From an uncultured Marvinbryantia sp. (GTDB lineage: Bacteria > Bacillota > Clostridia > Lachnospirales > Lachnospiraceae): a stretch of 16,327 nt of DNA. The notes below the pieces were generated by a model. It had not been told where the DNA came from, did no database searches, and saw only the letters and a list, made by a program, of their open reading frames with translations. The position numbers and the translations under genes were made by a program. Where the stretch lies: positions 1 through 16,327 of the forward strand of contig CAKRON010000059.1 of NCBI GenBank assembly GCA_934373455.1, given 5' to 3'. Positions 14,818 to 16,327 of the stretch are shown here, piece by piece. The stretch's first letter is position 1; each line of letters starts with the position of its first letter.

Positions 14818-16026
14818 TTATAAAGCTGCAGAAAGATTCTCACGAATTGCCAAAATAAACTCTTTACTGTTTAATACCACCGGATCCTTCAATGTCGTGA
14901 TCAGTGCCAGGTCTTTTGTCATTTTACCACTTTCAATGGTTGCAATCGTAGCTTTTTCCAGTTTATCTGCAAAAGCCATAAGTTCCGGTATCTGATCCAG
15001 TTCTCCCCTTTTTCTCAAAGCTCCGCTCCAGGCAAAAATTGTTGCTACGGAATTGGTAGATGTTTCTTCACCTTCCAAATATTTGTAATAATGACGCTGT
15101 ACCGTTCCATGAGCTGCCTCATATTCAAAATTACCGTCTGGGGATACCAGCACAGATGTCATCATTGCCAGTGAGCCAAATGCAGACGAAACCATATCAC
15201 TCATTACGTCTCCATCATAATTTTTGCAGGCCCATATATAGCCGCCTTCAGACTTCATCACACGTGCTACGGCGTCATCAATCAATGTATAAAAATACGT
15301 AATTCCAGCTTCTTTAAATTTATCAGCATATTCTTTCTCATAGATATCCTGCATAATATCTTTGAATGTATGATCATATATTTTGGAAATCGTATCTTTT
15401 GTCGCAAACCAGAGATCCTGTTTTGTGTCTAATGCATAAGAGAAACAACTTCTTGCATAACTTTCAATGGAACTATCCAGATTATGCATTCCCTGAAGTA
15501 CACCAGAGCCCTTGAATTCATGAATGGTTTCTCTGCTGACCGTTCCATCTTCACCTGTAAATACAAGTTCTGCTTTTCCTGCACCCGGTACCTTCATTTC
15601 TACTGATTTATATACATCACCATAAGCATGTCGCGCAATTGTAATCGGTTTTTTCCATGTGCGTACATTTGGTTCTATTCCTTTTACAATAATCGGTGCA
15701 CGAAATACTGTGCCATCCAGAAGTGCTCTGATCGTTCCATTCGGACTTTTCCACATTTTTTTCAAATGATATTCGTCCATTCTTGCCGCATTCGGTGTGA
15801 TTGTTGCACATTTTACTGCAACACCATATTTTCGAGTAGCCTGCGCACTGTCAACCGTCACCTGATCATCCGTTGCGTCTCTGTTTTCCAGTCCAAGATC
15901 ATAATATTCTGTCTTCAGATCAACAAAAGGAAGCAAAAGTTCTTCTTTTATCATCTTCCAGAGTATCCTGGTCATTTCATCTCCATCCATCTCCACCAGC
16001 GGAGTTTTCATTTTAATTTTATCCAT
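14818..16026 (-). CDS. icd: NADP-dependent isocitrate dehydrogenase (eukaryote-like type)
   Basis: Cytosolic enzyme converting isocitrate to 2-oxoglutarate with NADP+, supplying carbon for glutamate and NADPH. It has 402 residues and belongs to the homodimeric group that includes eukaryotic IDH1/2. Substrate motif SPNGTIR (94-100) with R100 and R109, [12 protein letters not shown] (128-139), metal ligands in LIDDAVA (D251/D252) and NYDGDVMSD (269-277), and the NADP motif [10 protein letters not shown] (304-313) with R311/H312 in the place of the adenine-phosphate contacts of IDH1. The ATG at 16026 has AGAGGA about 7 bases upstream. An FCD-type regulator gene ends 18 bases before it, which suggests co-transcription. 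A terminator hairpin follows. No citrate synthase or aconitase gene is visible in the window. Confidence 0.96.
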   Translation of the reverse strand: MDKIKMKTPLVEMDGDEMTRILWKMIKEELLLPFVDLKTEYYDLGLENRDATDDQVTVDSAQATRKYGVAVKCATITPNAARMDEYHLKKMWKSPNGTIRALLDGTVFRAPIIVKGIEPNVRTWKKPITIARHAYGDVYKSVEMKVPGAGKAELVFTGEDGTVSRETIHEFKGSGVLQGMHNLDSSIESYARSCFSYALDTKQDLWFATKDTISKIYDHTFKDIMQDIYEKEYADKFKEAGITYFYTLIDDAVARVMKSEGGYIWACKNYDGDVMSDMVSSAFGSLAMMTSVLVSPDGNFEYEAAHGTVQRHYYKYLEGEETSTNSVATIFAWSGALRKRGELDQIPELMAFADKLEKATIATIESGKMTKDLALITTLKDPVVLNSKEFILAIRENLSAAL

Positions 16027-16044
16027 GTATCTGTCCTCTGCTTT

Positions 16045-16327
16045 CTAGGATTCATGTTCCTGTCTGATATTTGCAATTGCATTCAAAATATGTCTGGTAG
16101 CCAGTTCATCTGCCTTTTTTGCATCTCTTTCTTTAATAGCAAGCAAAATTCCTTCATGTTCCTGGGTAGATTTTTTTGCCCGCTCCTGTCTTTTCAAGGA
16201 ATGAAGCCGGGCTTTTTGCACGTACTGATGATAATCTTTTAATTGATGTTCCAACATCTTGCTTCCGCAGGATTCAAATAATACTTCATGAAACTGACTG
16301 TCCATTTTCAACAATTGTTCCATATCC
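16045..16327 (-). CDS. GntR-family regulator, C-terminal FCD domain (N-terminus outside window)
   Basis: The last 94 or so residues of a protein whose start lies beyond the right edge; the frame stays open through base 16327. The visible part is all helical, with DSQFHEVLFESCGS near its beginning, which is the D-x2-F-H pattern of the FCD ligand/metal-binding domain of FadR-like GntR regulators, followed by HxxxxxAIxxxD-like helices (EHEGILLAIKERDAKKADELATRHI) split over the remainder. The DNA-binding domain is not in the window. Such proteins usually sense an organic acid or sugar acid. Its stop is 18 bases from icd, so a link to citrate or 2-oxoglutarate metabolism is possible but unproven. 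Confidence 0.82.
   Translation of the reverse strand, partial: DMEQLLKMDSQFHEVLFESCGSKMLEHQLKDYHQYVQKARLHSLKRQERAKKSTQEHEGILLAIKERDAKKADELATRHILNAIANIRQEHES

Noticed and set aside
15628..16242. A 204-codon plus-strand open frame antisense to icd and the GntR gene
   Set aside because: It spans the junction of two well-supported minus-strand genes, its product is rich in Cys, Phe and His with no recognisable domain, and no ribosome binding site is evident; it is a shadow frame.

Overview
The window looks like a chromosomal, housekeeping stretch from an anaerobic, spore-forming member of the Clostridia, most likely a Lachnospiraceae-type genome. This is inferred from the moderate-to-low GC (near 40% by eye), strong AGGAGG-type ribosome binding sites, sigma-A promoters of the TTGACA-17-TATAAT form, an NfnAB-type ferredoxin/NADP reductase pair, Rex, a TepA-like ClpP protease next to an FtsK/SpoIIIE translocase, and an alr-mazF neighbourhood. 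I saw no rRNA, tRNA, CRISPR array, insertion sequence, phage gene or riboswitch. No intergenic gap exceeds about 135 bases.

All genes but one are on the minus strand, so the window is best read from right to left. At the right edge are the C-terminal part of a GntR/FCD regulator and icd (isocitrate dehydrogenase). They are separated by 18 bases and followed by a terminator-like hairpin shared with the only plus-strand gene, an ABC-F ATPase (12815-14740). A short divergent gap with an 11-base inverted repeat separates the ABC-F gene from an aspartate kinase with its own strong ribosome binding site. Next comes a run of seven genes: rex, nnrD, alr, mazF, a soluble CBS/CorC-like protein, yebC, and an uncharacterised protein with a CFI-box-like motif. 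A clear rho-independent terminator at 5648-5680 closes this run. The run has a near-consensus promoter before rex and a second one whose -35 overlaps the mazF stop codon. The last group is tepA, uppP, ftsK/spoIIIE, then nfnA and the first 22 codons of nfnB/gltA. Promoters are visible before tepA, before uppP and inside the end of ftsK.

Functional themes: NAD(P) redox balance (Rex, NnrD, NfnAB, NADP-Icd), cell wall precursor supply (Alr, UppP, and aspartate kinase at the head of the diaminopimelate/lysine pathway), chromosome segregation or sporulation (FtsK/SpoIIIE, TepA), and translation or RNA quality control (MazF, YebC, ABC-F). The window is mostly ordinary core genome. The least explained items are the CFI-box protein translationally coupled to yebC, the mazF without an adjacent antitoxin, a possible Rex operator inside the rex promoter, and the inverted repeat between the aspartate kinase and ABC-F genes. 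I do not see convincing evidence of a novel multi-gene defence or mobile system.
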